A DNA stretch of 64,000 nucleotides from Fodinisporobacter ferrooxydans (lineage in GTDB: Bacteria > Bacillota > Bacilli > Tumebacillales > MYW30-H2): positions 3,303,501-3,367,500 of the forward strand of contig NZ_CP089291.1 of assembly GCF_022818495.1 (NCBI RefSeq), given 5' to 3'. Numbering within the stretch: the stretch's first letter is position 1; each line of letters starts with the position of its first letter. This document shows, piece by piece, positions 46,592 to 55,808 of the stretch. Under the pieces are notes generated by a model. The model had not been told where the DNA came from, did no database searches, and was given only the letters and a program-made list of their open reading frames with translations. The position numbers were made by a program, and so were the translations under genes.

Positions 46592-47560
46592 ATGGCCTCG
46601 GAATTGGCAGCAGCTGCACAGTTCATTCAGATTCATGATTCCTTTATGATCCTTGTTCACGTACGCCCCGATGGGGACGCGATCGGCGCTGCATTAGCAT
46701 GTGCACACATGTTGAGTCATCTTGGAAAATCCTGTCGCTTGGTACATGAGTCGGCAATTCCTGTAAAGTATCAGTTTTTGCCGCTGTCGGATCGGTTTGA
46801 AGTATTTGAAGCCATATCCCCTGTTGAGGCGGTGATTGCAGTTGACTGTGGCGACCGGAAACAGATGGGCAAAGGGATTCAGGCGATTGGAGTGGACACA
46901 CAGTTGTTAAATATCGATCATCATCGTACAAATGATCGATTTGGGACTGTAAATCTAGTCGATATGGAAGCGGCTGCTACTTGCCAAATTCTCTATCATT
47001 TGGCAAAAACACTGGATGTTCCGTTCTTTCCGGAGTTGGCAGTATGTATTTATACCGGTATTTTGTTCGATACAGGCGGTTTTCGATACAGCAACACAAC
47101 ACAAGAAATCCATGCGATCGGTGCTGAGATGATCGCCGCCGGCGTATCGCCGTATGATGTTTCCGATCGCGTATTGGAAACTTTTACATGGCCCCAATTA
47201 CAATTGTTGAAAGAATGTCTTCCTACGATTCAAAGGGATGACAGCGGAAAGCTTGCATGGATCGTAACCACCCGCCATGTGTTGGAGTTGACGAAGGCAC
47301 GGGAAGATGAGTGTGAAGGACTTGTCGATTTTGCCAGAAACATTGAAGGCGTGGAAGTGGGAGTGGCATTCCGTGAATCTGGGGATGGACGGATTAAAGT
47401 GAGCTTACGCAGCAAATATTATGTAGACGTTAGTGAAATTGCGGTGGAATTTAGCGGCGGCGGTCATGCCCGGGCTGCCGGATGCATGGTTGAGGGGTCA
47501 TTAAAAGAAGTGATGGAAAAGGTCTTAACGGCTGTTCAAACTCGTTTGACTGAGGCTTAA
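46592..47560 (+). CDS. nrnA: Bifunctional oligoribonuclease/PAP phosphatase NrnA
   Basis: DHH/DHHA1 phosphoesterase that degrades nanoRNA and 3'-phosphoadenosine 5'-phosphate. About 322 residues. Metal-binding motifs: VRPDGDAIGAALACAHM, VIAVDCGD, and NIDHHRTNDRFG (the DHH), with LFDTGGFRYSNTT; the DHHA1 domain has VEFSGGGHARAAGCMVEG. ATG 46592 or TTG 46589 follows AGGTGA. In B. subtilis nrnA is elsewhere; its position between rbfA and truB is common in Clostridia and other Firmicutes. Confidence 0.94.
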   Translation: MASELAAAAQFIQIHDSFMILVHVRPDGDAIGAALACAHMLSHLGKSCRLVHESAIPVKYQFLPLSDRFEVFEAISPVEAVIAVDCGDRKQMGKGIQAIGVDTQLLNIDHHRTNDRFGTVNLVDMEAAATCQILYHLAKTLDVPFFPELAVCIYTGILFDTGGFRYSNTTQEIHAIGAEMIAAGVSPYDVSDRVLETFTWPQLQLLKECLPTIQRDDSGKLAWIVTTRHVLELTKAREDECEGLVDFARNIEGVEVGVAFRESGDGRIKVSLRSKYYVDVSEIAVEFSGGGHARAAGCMVEGSLKEVMEKVLTAVQTRLTEA

Positions 47561-47564
47561 TACG

Positions 47565-48485
47565 ATGAGATCAGGAATTGTTATCATTCATAAAGAAAAA
47601 GGGATGACGTCACATCAAGTGGTAGGTCAAGTCCGGCGGATTTTGCACGAGCGTAAAATTGGTCATTCTGGAACACTGGATCCGGATGTGACAGGAGTTC
47701 TACCTTTATGTATCGGACAAGCCACTAGACTGATAGAATACATTCAAGATCAGGACAAATCCTATCGTGCGGAAATGACGCTTGGGTACTCTACGGCCAC
47801 ACAAGATGCAAGCGGTGAATTGGTTGCGCAAGGGTCACCTGACGGAATCACAGAAGAGCATGTGCAGCATGCATTCGAACATTTTCAAGGATGGATTTGG
47901 CAAACGCCGCCCGCGTATTCTGCGTTAAAAGTACAGGGAAAGCGGGCGTATGAGTTGGCTCGCGCTGGCGAAGAAGTGCATTTGCAGAAACGTCGAGTTC
48001 ACATTTACGAGATCAAGCTTGTATCATTCCAGACAAGCAACGATGAAGTGAAAGTACTATTTGATGTGACGTGTTCCAAAGGCACATATATTCGGACGAT
48101 TTGCCACGACATCGGCGCATGGCTAGGCTGTCCGGCGCATATGTCAGGCTTGGTACGGACGCGCTCGGGACCTTTTTCATTGGGAGAAGCATATACTCTT
48201 GCAGAAGTTCAGAGCGCGATGAATGAGGGGGATATCGGACGGGTCATTCGTGCGCCTCGTGCGGCTGTTGCACATTTACCCGTATGGCAGGTAAGTGAGG
48301 GACTCGAGAAGCGGATGCGATCCGGACAATCGATTTCATTAGCGCCGCTGCAATTGCATAGACGATGGCCACAGGATTGTTTGATCCAGGTCGTCAGCCA
48401 TACGGATGATTTGATTGCCATTTATCGCATCGCGCATAATGAGCATGGGTCAGATGTTGCCAAGCCCGAAAAAGTGTTTTCGTAA
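47565..48485 (+). CDS. truB: tRNA pseudouridine(55) synthase TruB
   Basis: Makes pseudouridine 55 in the T-loop of tRNA. 306 residues. N-terminal GIVIIHKEKGMTSHQVVGQV, catalytic Asp39 in HSGTLDPDVTGVLPLCIGQA, then DKSYRAEMTLGYSTATQDAS and the C-terminal PUA-like part. Starts 4 bases after the nrnA stop. Confidence 0.96.
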   Translation: MRSGIVIIHKEKGMTSHQVVGQVRRILHERKIGHSGTLDPDVTGVLPLCIGQATRLIEYIQDQDKSYRAEMTLGYSTATQDASGELVAQGSPDGITEEHVQHAFEHFQGWIWQTPPAYSALKVQGKRAYELARAGEEVHLQKRRVHIYEIKLVSFQTSNDEVKVLFDVTCSKGTYIRTICHDIGAWLGCPAHMSGLVRTRSGPFSLGEAYTLAEVQSAMNEGDIGRVIRAPRAAVAHLPVWQVSEGLEKRMRSGQSISLAPLQLHRRWPQDCLIQVVSHTDDLIAIYRIAHNEHGSDVAKPEKVFS

Positions 48486-48500
48486 ACGAGGAGGAGAATC

Positions 48501-49445
48501 ATGGACATCCTGCACATCGATCATGGAACACAGGTACGGGTTCTCCCGTCTGTAGTGACAATCGGTAATTTCGACGGAGTACATATAGGACATCAACAAC
48601 TGTTAAAGCGTGCTGTTGAATTGGCAAATCAAAAAGGAATCCGTGCATCTGTCATGACGTTTTCTCCTCATCCGCGGCAAGTTTTGGGGCATGGTACGCA
48701 ATACGACCATTCCCTGACACCCCGATCACAAAAATTGTCACTGTTTTCGAGTATGGGGATTGACTATGTATTTCTGATTAGTTTTACAAAAGAGTTTGCC
48801 AATGTTCCAGCAGAGCAATTTGTGAAGTCGTTTATTTTTGAAAATGAAATCCAGCACGTAATTGTCGGATTTGATTTTACTTTTGGTCCAGGCGGCAAGG
48901 CAAATGCACAAATGCTAAAAGAGATGTGCGCCCCCCGAAACATTCCGGTAGAGATTCTCCCGCCTGTCAATCTGTATGGCGAGAAAGTAAGCAGTTCACT
49001 GGTGCGGGAAAAATTGCAATATGGCGATATCCGTCTGGTTCGGGAATTGCTCGGGCGTCCGTATATGATTTCCGGAAAAGTGGTTCATGGAGAAGGACGG
49101 GGCAGGACGATTGGCTTTCCTACAGCCAATATCGTATTGGAAGATAAATATGTGGAGCCTCGTACCGGCGTGTATGCCGTCAAAGTTGAGTACGATGGTG
49201 CGATTCATAATGGAGTTATGAATATCGGTTTTAAGCCGACGTTTGTTCAGAACAGCAAGCAACTCTCTTTGGAAGTGCATCTTTTTGACTTTCAGGAAGA
49301 TTTATATGATATAAGCATTGAAGTTTACTTCATCGATTTTATCCGACCGGAGCAACGTTTCTCATCTGCGGATGAATTGATATGCCAGATTGGGAAAGAT
49401 TGCAAAGCTGCTTTGGTTGCATTGGAAGAACAGGATTTTCTGTGA
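48501..49445 (+). CDS. ribF: Bifunctional riboflavin kinase/FAD synthetase RibF
   Basis: Makes FMN and FAD from riboflavin. 314 residues: N-terminal nucleotidyltransferase domain with VVTIGNFDGVHIGHQQLLK, GFDFTFGPGGKANAQML and SSLVREKLQYGDI; C-terminal riboflavin kinase domain with GEGRGRTIGFPTANIVLEDK and GVYAVKVEYDG. Preceded by GAGGAGAATC. Last gene of the group before the small two-gene module. Confidence 0.96.
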   Translation: MDILHIDHGTQVRVLPSVVTIGNFDGVHIGHQQLLKRAVELANQKGIRASVMTFSPHPRQVLGHGTQYDHSLTPRSQKLSLFSSMGIDYVFLISFTKEFANVPAEQFVKSFIFENEIQHVIVGFDFTFGPGGKANAQMLKEMCAPRNIPVEILPPVNLYGEKVSSSLVREKLQYGDIRLVRELLGRPYMISGKVVHGEGRGRTIGFPTANIVLEDKYVEPRTGVYAVKVEYDGAIHNGVMNIGFKPTFVQNSKQLSLEVHLFDFQEDLYDISIEVYFIDFIRPEQRFSSADELICQIGKDCKAALVALEEQDFL

Positions 49446-49527
49446 AATCATGTGATTCTAGGACATTCCTCGATGTGAATAGATATTAATGATATGAATG
49501 ATATGACGAATGCTTGCATGTGTTGCT

Positions 49528-49555
49528 TTACTAATGATTCTATGTTTGCTATACT
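49528..49555 (+). promoter_or_regulatory. Promoter of the small two-gene module
   Basis: TTACTA (49528-49533), 16-base spacer, TATACT (49550-49555) with a TGC extended -10. A palindrome TACTAGTA (49552-49559) covers the end of the -10 box, and a second palindrome GTACATGTAC lies at 49594-49603 before the ribosome-binding site. Confidence 0.6.
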
Positions 49556-49624
49556 AGTACACATTGCTAGGCTTCGGACGTTTTCCTGCAACCGTACATG
49601 TACTGTGTGAAGGAGGATGCACCT

Positions 49625-49855
49625 ATGGGCCCGGGCGTTACGAATCATCAAGATGAGCAATTGTTGAATATTTGTCGGGAAGTTGCAAAAATCTGTTGCA
49701 GTTCCGAGTTCAAAAAGTTGTACCGCGAAATGTCGCGCTACTACCGCAAATCGGGAATCATGCATGCAAAACGGATTGCCTATCAAGATGCGCTTTTTTC
49801 GATGGTTATCGAGTATCAACAAGAGTCGAATCATCTCAGGCTGAACTTGATGTGA
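49625..49855 (+). CDS. Small helical protein of unknown function (module gene 1)
   Basis: 76 residues from ATG 49625, with a strong AAGGAGGATG ribosome-binding site at 49610-49619. Predicted helical and basic-acidic mixed (EQLLNICREVAKICCSSEFK, then KLYREMSRYYRKSGIMHAKR), with a Cys-Cys pair near residue 27. No family recognised. The stop is 5 bases before the next gene, so the two are co-translated. Size, order and promoter arrangement resemble an antitoxin gene ahead of a toxin gene, but this is inference only. Confidence 0.7.
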   Translation: MGPGVTNHQDEQLLNICREVAKICCSSEFKKLYREMSRYYRKSGIMHAKRIAYQDALFSMVIEYQQESNHLRLNLM

Positions 49856-49860
49856 TCGCT

Positions 49861-50082
49861 ATGCGGGTCATCGTATCCGGTCATGCTCGCAGACGTTTGC
49901 AAGAAGATCGTCAACGAGGTATTTCTGTCAACGATATTGTCAAAGCTGTTAAGGGGATTCCAGGAACGATCCCGATTGCTACAAGATTTCGCGGATTTGT
50001 CTCGACAAATGGACGCGGATTTGATATTGTTGCTAAGGATATCTTGCAAGGTCGCCTGGTCATTACAGTGATTGGCAAGTAA
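49861..50082 (+). CDS. Small protein resembling DUF4258/RelE-type family (module gene 2)
   Basis: 73 residues from ATG 49861, which follows the previous stop by 5 bases with only a weak ribosome-binding site (translational coupling likely). The pattern MRVIVSGHARRRLQEDRQRG, ISVNDIVKAVKG, a beta-hairpin FRGFVSTNGRGFDIVAKDI and the end GRLVITVIGK follow the layout of DUF4258 proteins, small relatives of RelE/ParE toxins (HAxxRL near the start, final T/V-rich strand). Basic overall. Catalytic activity cannot be judged. The stop codon lies inside the rpsO leader structure. Confidence 0.7.
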   Translation: MRVIVSGHARRRLQEDRQRGISVNDIVKAVKGIPGTIPIATRFRGFVSTNGRGFDIVAKDILQGRLVITVIGK

Positions 50083-50132
50083 CCCAAGCGCGGTGGAGCG
50101 ACGACTCCGACGTCTACTTTGCTTGGGGGGTT
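50081..50132 (+). promoter_or_regulatory. Structured leader of rpsO (candidate S15 autoregulatory element)
   Basis: CCCAAGC (50083-50089) pairs with GCTTGGG (50121-50127), enclosing a GGAG/CTCC hairpin (50095-50108) and further G/C-rich sequence, just before the AAGGAGGTGA site of rpsO. S15 represses its own mRNA through structured leaders in several bacteria; this element fits that position but its class is not proven. Confidence 0.55.
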
Positions 50133-50158
50133 ACAGGTGAAAAGGAGGTGAAGATGTC

Positions 50159-50428
50159 GTGGCATTGACGACAGATCGTAAACAAAACTTAATTGGCGAA
50201 TTTAAAGTTCACGACACAGATACAGGATCCCCGGAAGTGCAAATCGCGATCCTGACTGAAAAGATCAATTATTTGAACGAACATTTGCGCGTTCACAAAA
50301 AAGATCACCATTCCCGTCGCGGTCTTTTAAAAATGGTTGGTCATCGTCGTAACTTGTTGAATTATCTTCGGAAAAAAGATGTAACTCGTTATCGTGTGTT
50401 GATCGATAAGCTTGGACTTCGTAAATAA
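50159..50428 (+). CDS. rpsO: 30S ribosomal protein S15
   Basis: Binds 16S rRNA helices 20-22 and nucleates the central domain. 89 residues, standard length, GTG start 50159 with AAGGAGGTGA at 50142-50151. Signatures [40 protein letters not shown] and [16 protein letters not shown] are intact. A strong terminator follows, before pnp. Confidence 0.97.
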   Translation: MALTTDRKQNLIGEFKVHDTDTGSPEVQIAILTEKINYLNEHLRVHKKDHHSRRGLLKMVGHRRNLLNYLRKKDVTRYRVLIDKLGLRK

Positions 50429-50455
50429 GAAGCGGGTTTCCCGCTTCTTATTTTT
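50427..50455 (+). terminator. Rho-independent terminator after rpsO
   Basis: AAGAAGCGGG (50427-50436) and CCCGCTTCTT (50440-50449) form a perfect 10-bp stem with a TTT loop, then ATTTTT. The stem begins within the rpsO stop codon. Confidence 0.92.
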
Positions 50456-50644
50456 ACATGGAGGGTTTGGTAAGCCTTTCAAAGATATTTAAAAATTTCC
50501 ACTGAAGGAAACCAACTGAATGATGCAGAATAAAAGCTGTAACATCAGATTTTCGAAAGCAGTCGATATTTGCAATTTTGCGGAATGCTTCAAGAACGCA
50601 AATTCAGACAGATGGAACTTATGAAAGGAGGATTTTGTATACAT

Positions 50645-52726
50645 ATGCATCGTTTTGAGATGGAATTTGCCGGCAGACCGTTGGTTTTGGAAACCGGAAA
50701 ACTGGCAAAACAAGCAAATGGCGCCGTATTGTGCAAATACGGGGATACTGCCGTACTTTGTACGGTGACAGCATCAAAAGAACCGAAAGATCTTGATTTT
50801 TTCCCATTGACAGTGAATTATGAAGAACGTTTGTATGCAGTTGGAAAAATTCCCGGAGGATTTATTAAAAGGGAAGGAAGGCCGAGTGAAAAAGCCATTT
50901 TGGCAAGTCGTCTGATCGACCGCCCGATTCGTCCGCTGTTTCCGGAAGGATTTCGAAACGAGGTGCAAGTGGTTTCGATCGTCATGTCTGTCGATCAGGA
51001 CTGTGCGCCGGAGATTGCGGCAATGGTTGGATCATCTGCTGCGTTATCGATTTCCAATATTCCTTTTGACGGGCCGATTGCCGGTGTGATCGTAGGAAGG
51101 ATCGATGGACAGTTTATCATCAATCCTACTGTGAAAGAAGCGGAGAAAAGCGATCTGCATCTTGTCGTTGCAGGTTCCAAGGATGCAATCGTGATGGTCG
51201 AAGCAGGCGCGCAAGAAGTGCCGGAAGAAGTGATGTTGGAAGCAATCATGTATGGGCATGAACATATCAAGAAAGTAGTTGCATTTCAGGAACAGATGGC
51301 CGCTGAGGCTGGACAAGCCAAAATGGATGTCGTGCTGCATGCAGTCGATCAGGATATCAATACAGTGGTTCGGGAAATGGCAACGGAGCAGCTGAAGCAA
51401 GCGATCAAGACAGTGGAGAAGCATGCGCGGGAAGATGCGATTGATGCTGTCAAGGCGGAAGTCCATGCGGCATTGGATGAGCAATATCCCGATCTGGTGG
51501 ACGATATTTCGGAAGTTCTCTATGATATTGTGAAAGAGCAGGTCCGCCATGCGATCGTATTTGAACATTCCCGTCCGGATGGCCGGGGGTTGGACGAAAT
51601 TCGTCCGATTTCCAGTGAAGTTTCACTGCTGGCCCGAACACACGGAAGCGGATTGTTTACGCGGGGACAAACGCAAGCACTGTCGATTTGCACACTTGGC
51701 GCCCTCGGTGATGTACAAGTGTTGGATGGATTGGACTTGGAAGAATCCAAACGTTTCATGCATCATTACAATTTTCCGCCTTTCAGCGTGGGAGAAGCCC
51801 GTGCGCCCCGTGCGCCGAGCCGCCGCGATATCGGGCATGGTGCATTAGGGGAAAGGGCGCTCGAAGCTGTCATTCCTTCGGAAGATGTGTTTCCATATAC
51901 GATCCGTCTGGTGTCTGAAGTGCTGGAATCCAATGGATCGACGTCACAGGCGAGCATCTGTGCCAGTACATTGGCGATGATGGATGCAGGCGTTCCCATC
52001 AAAGCGCCTGTTGCCGGCGTAGCGATGGGTTTGGTAAAAGAAGGCGACCATGTCGCTGTATTAACGGATATTCAAGGCATGGAAGACCATTTGGGCGACA
52101 TGGATTTTAAAGTGGCAGGTACGGCTGAAGGCGTTACTGCATTGCAAATGGATATAAAAATTAAAGGCATCAATCGCGAGATTTTAAAGCAGGCATTGGA
52201 GAAAGCACATGCGGGCCGGATGTTTATTCTTGGCAAGATGCTGGAAGCTCTCAATCAGCCCCGCGAGGAATTGTCCCGCTTTGCGCCGCGTATTATCACG
52301 CTGCGGATCAACCCTGATAAAATTCGCGAAGTCATTGGCCCGGGCGGGCGTGTCATCAATAAAATTATCGAGGAAACCGGCGTCAAAATCGACATCGAAC
52401 AAGATGGCCGCATTTTTATCGCTGCACAGGAAATGGAGTCCGGCGAAAAAGCGCGCAACATGATTGAAGGCATTGTGCGCGAGGTGGAAGCCGGTCAGAC
52501 GTACACAGGACGAGTGACGCGGGTGGAGAAATACGGTGCATTTGTTGAAGTTCTTCCCGGCAAGGAAGGATTGGTGCATATATCCCAATTGGCGGAAGAG
52601 CGTGTAGGAAAAGTAGAGGATGTCGTATCCGTCGGCGATCAAATCCTTGTAAAAGTTACGGAAATCGATTCGCAAGGACGAATCAATTTGTCCCGCAAAG
52701 AAGCTTTAAAAGAAATGAAGCAATAA
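50645..52726 (+). CDS. pnp: Polyribonucleotide nucleotidyltransferase (PNPase)
   Basis: 3'-5' phosphorolytic exoribonuclease of mRNA decay. 693 residues from ATG 50645; AAAGGAGG lies 13 bases upstream, a long but acceptable spacing. Two RNase PH cores: [20 protein letters not shown] and [20 protein letters not shown] in the first, [16 protein letters not shown] and ETHGSG-type [18 protein letters not shown] in the second. KH domain with [20 protein letters not shown] and S1 domain [20 protein letters not shown] at the end. Neighbour of rpsO in most bacteria. Confidence 0.97.
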   Translation: MHRFEMEFAGRPLVLETGKLAKQANGAVLCKYGDTAVLCTVTASKEPKDLDFFPLTVNYEERLYAVGKIPGGFIKREGRPSEKAILASRLIDRPIRPLFPEGFRNEVQVVSIVMSVDQDCAPEIAAMVGSSAALSISNIPFDGPIAGVIVGRIDGQFIINPTVKEAEKSDLHLVVAGSKDAIVMVEAGAQEVPEEVMLEAIMYGHEHIKKVVAFQEQMAAEAGQAKMDVVLHAVDQDINTVVREMATEQLKQAIKTVEKHAREDAIDAVKAEVHAALDEQYPDLVDDISEVLYDIVKEQVRHAIVFEHSRPDGRGLDEIRPISSEVSLLARTHGSGLFTRGQTQALSICTLGALGDVQVLDGLDLEESKRFMHHYNFPPFSVGEARAPRAPSRRDIGHGALGERALEAVIPSEDVFPYTIRLVSEVLESNGSTSQASICASTLAMMDAGVPIKAPVAGVAMGLVKEGDHVAVLTDIQGMEDHLGDMDFKVAGTAEGVTALQMDIKIKGINREILKQALEKAHAGRMFILGKMLEALNQPREELSRFAPRIITLRINPDKIREVIGPGGRVINKIIEETGVKIDIEQDGRIFIAAQEMESGEKARNMIEGIVREVEAGQTYTGRVTRVEKYGAFVEVLPGKEGLVHISQLAEERVGKVEDVVSVGDQILVKVTEIDSQGRINLSRKEALKEMKQ

Positions 52727-52766
52727 ATCAAACTCGAAATGCAAACTCAATATTGAACATGTAAAC

Positions 52767-52794
52767 AAGAGACAGAGGAATCTGCCTCTTATTT
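52767..52794 (+). terminator. Probable terminator after pnp
   Basis: AAGAG.CAGA (52767-52776) and TCTG.CTCTT (52781-52790) form an interrupted stem with a GGAA loop, then ATTTCATTT. The T run is weak. Confidence 0.55.
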
Positions 52795-52867
52795 CATTTG
52801 TATGAACCAACCGCTTCTTGCGCACGTTAACAAATGGCGAGAAGAAGGAAGTTTGGGAGGTTCAAGA

Positions 52868-53872
52868 ATGAAATATATAAATGTATCAAAACAGTTGCAT
52901 ATTCTACGGTTGCATATTCACACGCATAGCAAGTATTGGAAGTCGATTTGGTGTTGCATGATTGTTTTTCCGCTGCTGTGCCATTCGTCAGTTTTCGCCA
53001 ATACGCTGCAAGAGCAGGATGGAATCCAACATACCGTTCATCAGCTGGCGCAACAGTTGAAAAAAGAGCCGATCGATGCAAAGATGGATCCGGTTTGGAA
53101 AGCGATTCCTGGTTTAAATGGGCTGGAAGTAGAGGAAACTGCGACAATTGAGCGCCTTAAGCTCCATAAAGATCGCTCCAAACCGTTTTCCCCTGTCTTT
53201 AAACAAATTCCGCCCAACCGCACGCTGCAAGATTTGATGCCTGCACCCATCTATCGCGGAAATCCTGAAAAGAAACAAATGGCGTTGATGATCAATGTCG
53301 CATGGGGTGAGGAATATTTGCCTTCCATCCTTGAAACATTGGGAAACGAGCATGTGAAAGCGACATTCTTTTTTGACGGATCGTGGTTGTCGAAACACCC
53401 GGACCTGGCCAAGGAAATTGTGCGAAACGGGCATGATTTCGGGAATCATGGCTATCATCATTTGGACATGGATCGAATATCAATAGCCAAAATGAATCAG
53501 GAAATTACGGATACGAATGAGCAAATCAAACGCGCCATTGGTCAGTCTACACGCCTGTTCGCACCGCCTTCCGGAGCGTTTAATCAAACACTCGTAAAAC
53601 AGGCTTTCAAGCATCAGATGCACACCATTCTTTGGACATTGGATACGGTGGATTGGAAACGGCCGCCTGCTCGTGTGATTGTGCAAAGAATCGTCCCGCG
53701 CGCCCAAAATGGCGCAATGGTCTTGATGCATCCGACTGCACCGACAGCAGCGGCGTTAAAAACCATGATACCCGCATTAAAAGCAAAAGGATACCAACTG
53801 GTTACTGTATCGGAACTTTTGAGTCCGCATCGTCCGGAGCCTTTAGTAAATATAGCAAATGTACATCCCTAG
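52868..53872 (+). CDS. ylxY: YlxY-type polysaccharide deacetylase-like protein
   Basis: 334 residues from ATG 52868 (GGGAGG at 52856-52861), with an N-terminal membrane/signal segment (SIWCCMIVFPLLCHSSVFAN). The NodB-type deacetylase domain spans residues about 145-330: MALMINVAWGEEYLPSILET, VKATFFFDGSWLSKHPDLAK, GHDFGNHGYHHLDMDRIS and LFAPPSGAFNQTLVKQAF. The usual TFDDG metal-binding motif is replaced by INVAWGEE, so classical activity is doubtful; this seems to be a feature of the YlxY group. Located between pnp and the M16 peptidase as in B. subtilis. Confidence 0.88.
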   Translation: MKYINVSKQLHILRLHIHTHSKYWKSIWCCMIVFPLLCHSSVFANTLQEQDGIQHTVHQLAQQLKKEPIDAKMDPVWKAIPGLNGLEVEETATIERLKLHKDRSKPFSPVFKQIPPNRTLQDLMPAPIYRGNPEKKQMALMINVAWGEEYLPSILETLGNEHVKATFFFDGSWLSKHPDLAKEIVRNGHDFGNHGYHHLDMDRISIAKMNQEITDTNEQIKRAIGQSTRLFAPPSGAFNQTLVKQAFKHQMHTILWTLDTVDWKRPPARVIVQRIVPRAQNGAMVLMHPTAPTAAALKTMIPALKAKGYQLVTVSELLSPHRPEPLVNIANVHP

Positions 53873-53910
53873 ACAAGCATGCGAATCCAAACAATGCGAT
53901 TCCAAATATG

Positions 53911-53947
53911 TTGTAGTTCCAACATCCTTTTGTTATACTAACAAAAG
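53911..53947 (+). promoter_or_regulatory. Promoter of mlpA-dut with overlapping palindrome
   Basis: TTGTAG (53911-53916), 17-base spacer, TATACT (53934-53939), with a TGT extended -10. A perfect 9-bp inverted repeat, CTTTTGTTA-TAC-TAACAAAAG (53927-53947), covers the -10 box, a layout typical of a repressor operator. Confidence 0.65.
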
Positions 53948-54038
53948 TTACTAAAAACTACCGTTTTCAAGAGGATGTTGCAAATGAAAACAGCCTCTTA
54001 GCGACTATATTTGACATGCTTGTTTAAGGAGGATTCTC

Positions 54039-55283
54039 TTGATTCATCGAGAGTTATTACCAAACGGTTTGCGGGTTGTCGTCGAGGAAATTCCATCGAT
54101 GCGATCTGTTTCATTAGGTGTATGGGTGGGAACCGGGTCCCGCTTTGAAAATGAAAAGAATAACGGCATATCGCATTTTATCGAACATATGTTTTTTAAA
54201 GGCACCAAAAATAAAACAGCCCGGCAATTGGCGGAAGTTTTTGACAGCATTGGCGGTCAGGTGAATGCGATGACCTCAAAGGAATATACCTGCTATTATG
54301 CCCGTGTACTGGATGAACATTTTGAGGTGGCTTTGTCGACATTGGCGGATATGTTTTTTCAATCGATATTTGCCGCAGAAGAAGTGGAAAAAGAGAAAAA
54401 AGTTGTCATTGAAGAAATCAACATGTACGAAGATACGCCAGATGAACTGGTACATGATCTTTTGTCATCTGTCGTGTTTCAAGGACATTCCCTCGGGTAT
54501 ACAATTTTGGGCCCGGAAGAAAATTTAAAGAGTTTCACTCGCAATGATATTCTGGAATATATGTCCAATCATTATACGCCGGACAATACGGTGATTGCAA
54601 TTGCCGGCAACGTATCGTCAAAAGATGCGATTGCACAGGTTTTGAAACTGTTTGGCCACTTTAGCGGCAAGCGTATGATCAAGGGAGGGCTTGCACAGCC
54701 TGTATTCCATGTAGATCGGGTATTGCGGCAAAAAGACACGGAGCAAGCGCATATCTGTCTGGCCACAAAGGGGTACCCTTTGGATGACAAACATGCCTAT
54801 CCGCTGATTCTGTTGAACAATGCGCTCGGCAGCAGTTCCAGTTCCCGTCTCTTTCAGGAAATTCGGGAAGAGCGGGGTATGGCGTATTCTGTCTATTCCT
54901 ATCATTCCAGCTATCAGGATATCGGGATGTTTGGCGTCTATGTCGGGACGAATCCGGAGCAGATGGATGAAGTCGTCGCATTGACAACATCCATTCTTCA
55001 TGATGTGCAAACAAACGGAATCTTTGACGAAGAATTGAAGAAGGCCAAGGATCAGGTGAAAGGTTCTTTGATGCTAAGTCTCGAAAGCACGAGCAGCCGG
55101 ATGAGCCGAATCGGGAAAAATGAATTATTGCTGCAGCGGCAGATTTCTTTGGATGAAACGGTTGAACAGATAAACGCAGTGACACCCGAACAAATTCAAC
55201 AAGTCGCGCATGAATTGTTTAGCCAGCCGATCGCCATTACTGCAGTAGGGCCTTTGCAGCAGTTGCCGGGAGTAAAGAAATAG
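54039..55283 (+). CDS. mlpA: M16-family zinc peptidase (MlpA/YmxG)
   Basis: Insulinase/mitochondrial processing peptidase-like metalloprotease. 414 residues, TTG start 54039 with AAGGAGGA. Zinc-binding [11 protein letters not shown] (His46, Glu49, His50) and a downstream Glu in [18 protein letters not shown] complete the HxxEH...E site. [20 protein letters not shown] is the R/Y-type substrate-binding region. In B. subtilis the homologue lies between ylxY and dut-like neighbours. Own promoter at 53911-53939. Confidence 0.94.
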   Translation: MIHRELLPNGLRVVVEEIPSMRSVSLGVWVGTGSRFENEKNNGISHFIEHMFFKGTKNKTARQLAEVFDSIGGQVNAMTSKEYTCYYARVLDEHFEVALSTLADMFFQSIFAAEEVEKEKKVVIEEINMYEDTPDELVHDLLSSVVFQGHSLGYTILGPEENLKSFTRNDILEYMSNHYTPDNTVIAIAGNVSSKDAIAQVLKLFGHFSGKRMIKGGLAQPVFHVDRVLRQKDTEQAHICLATKGYPLDDKHAYPLILLNNALGSSSSSRLFQEIREERGMAYSVYSYHSSYQDIGMFGVYVGTNPEQMDEVVALTTSILHDVQTNGIFDEELKKAKDQVKGSLMLSLESTSSRMSRIGKNELLLQRQISLDETVEQINAVTPEQIQQVAHELFSQPIAITAVGPLQQLPGVKK

Positions 55284-55296
55284 GAGCAAAGAAATT

Positions 55297-55749
55297 ATGG
55301 AAACGTTACAGGTCGACATTGTGAAAGTGCCGGGCAATGAAGATTTGCCGTTGCCTGTCTATATGACCGAGCAGGCAGCGGGCATGGATTTGCTGGCTGC
55401 GGTTCGAGAACCGACCGTTATCCCGCCTGGTCAATCGATGATGATTCCCACGGGCATCTCCATTGCACTGCCGGTCGGCTATGAAGCGCAAATACGTCCA
55501 CGCAGCGGTTTGGCATTCAAGCATGGGATCACCACATTAAACAGTCCGGGTACAATTGATGCGGATTACCGCGGTGAAATCGGCGTGATTCTGATCAATC
55601 ACGGTCACACTGCGTTCGTTGTGGAGCGAGGCATGCGCATTGCCCAAATGGTTGTCACATCCTATACAAAAGTTGCATGGAATTCAATTTCCAGCCACAC
55701 AGATATGACAGACCGAGGTTCCGGCGGTTTTGGGCATACAGGTTTGTAA
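55297..55749 (+). CDS. dut: dUTP diphosphatase (dUTPase)
   Basis: Hydrolyses dUTP to dUMP, preventing uracil incorporation into DNA. 150 residues; all five trimeric dUTPase motifs are present: [50 protein letters not shown] and the C-terminal [17 protein letters not shown] precedes ATG 55297. In operon with mlpA. Confidence 0.96.
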   Translation: METLQVDIVKVPGNEDLPLPVYMTEQAAGMDLLAAVREPTVIPPGQSMMIPTGISIALPVGYEAQIRPRSGLAFKHGITTLNSPGTIDADYRGEIGVILINHGHTAFVVERGMRIAQMVVTSYTKVAWNSISSHTDMTDRGSGGFGHTGL

Positions 55750-55775
55750 GCATCCACATTTGTGGGTGCTTTTTT
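55748..55775 (+). terminator. Rho-independent terminator after dut
   Basis: AAGCATCCAC (55748-55757) and GTGGGTGCTT (55762-55771) form a 10-bp stem with one G.T pair and ATTT loop, followed by T to 55775. It starts within the dut stop codon. Confidence 0.9.
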
Positions 55776-55780
55776 CGTTC

Positions 55781-55808
55781 ACCGCCCAGAACCCATTTGC
55801 ATACTATG
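55781..55808 (+). promoter_or_regulatory. Weak candidate sporulation (sigma-K-like) promoter of dpaAB
   Basis: AC at 55781-55782 and CATACTATG at 55800-55808 are separated by 17 bases, close to the sigma-K pattern (AC, then CATAnnnTA). In B. subtilis dpaAB (spoVF) is sigma-K dependent. The match is imperfect and about 100 bases from the start. Confidence 0.3.

Noticed and set aside
53974-54000. Tiny ORF (MLQMKTAS) before mlpA as a leader peptide
   Set aside because: Eight codons, no regulatory codon run, no attenuator paired with it.
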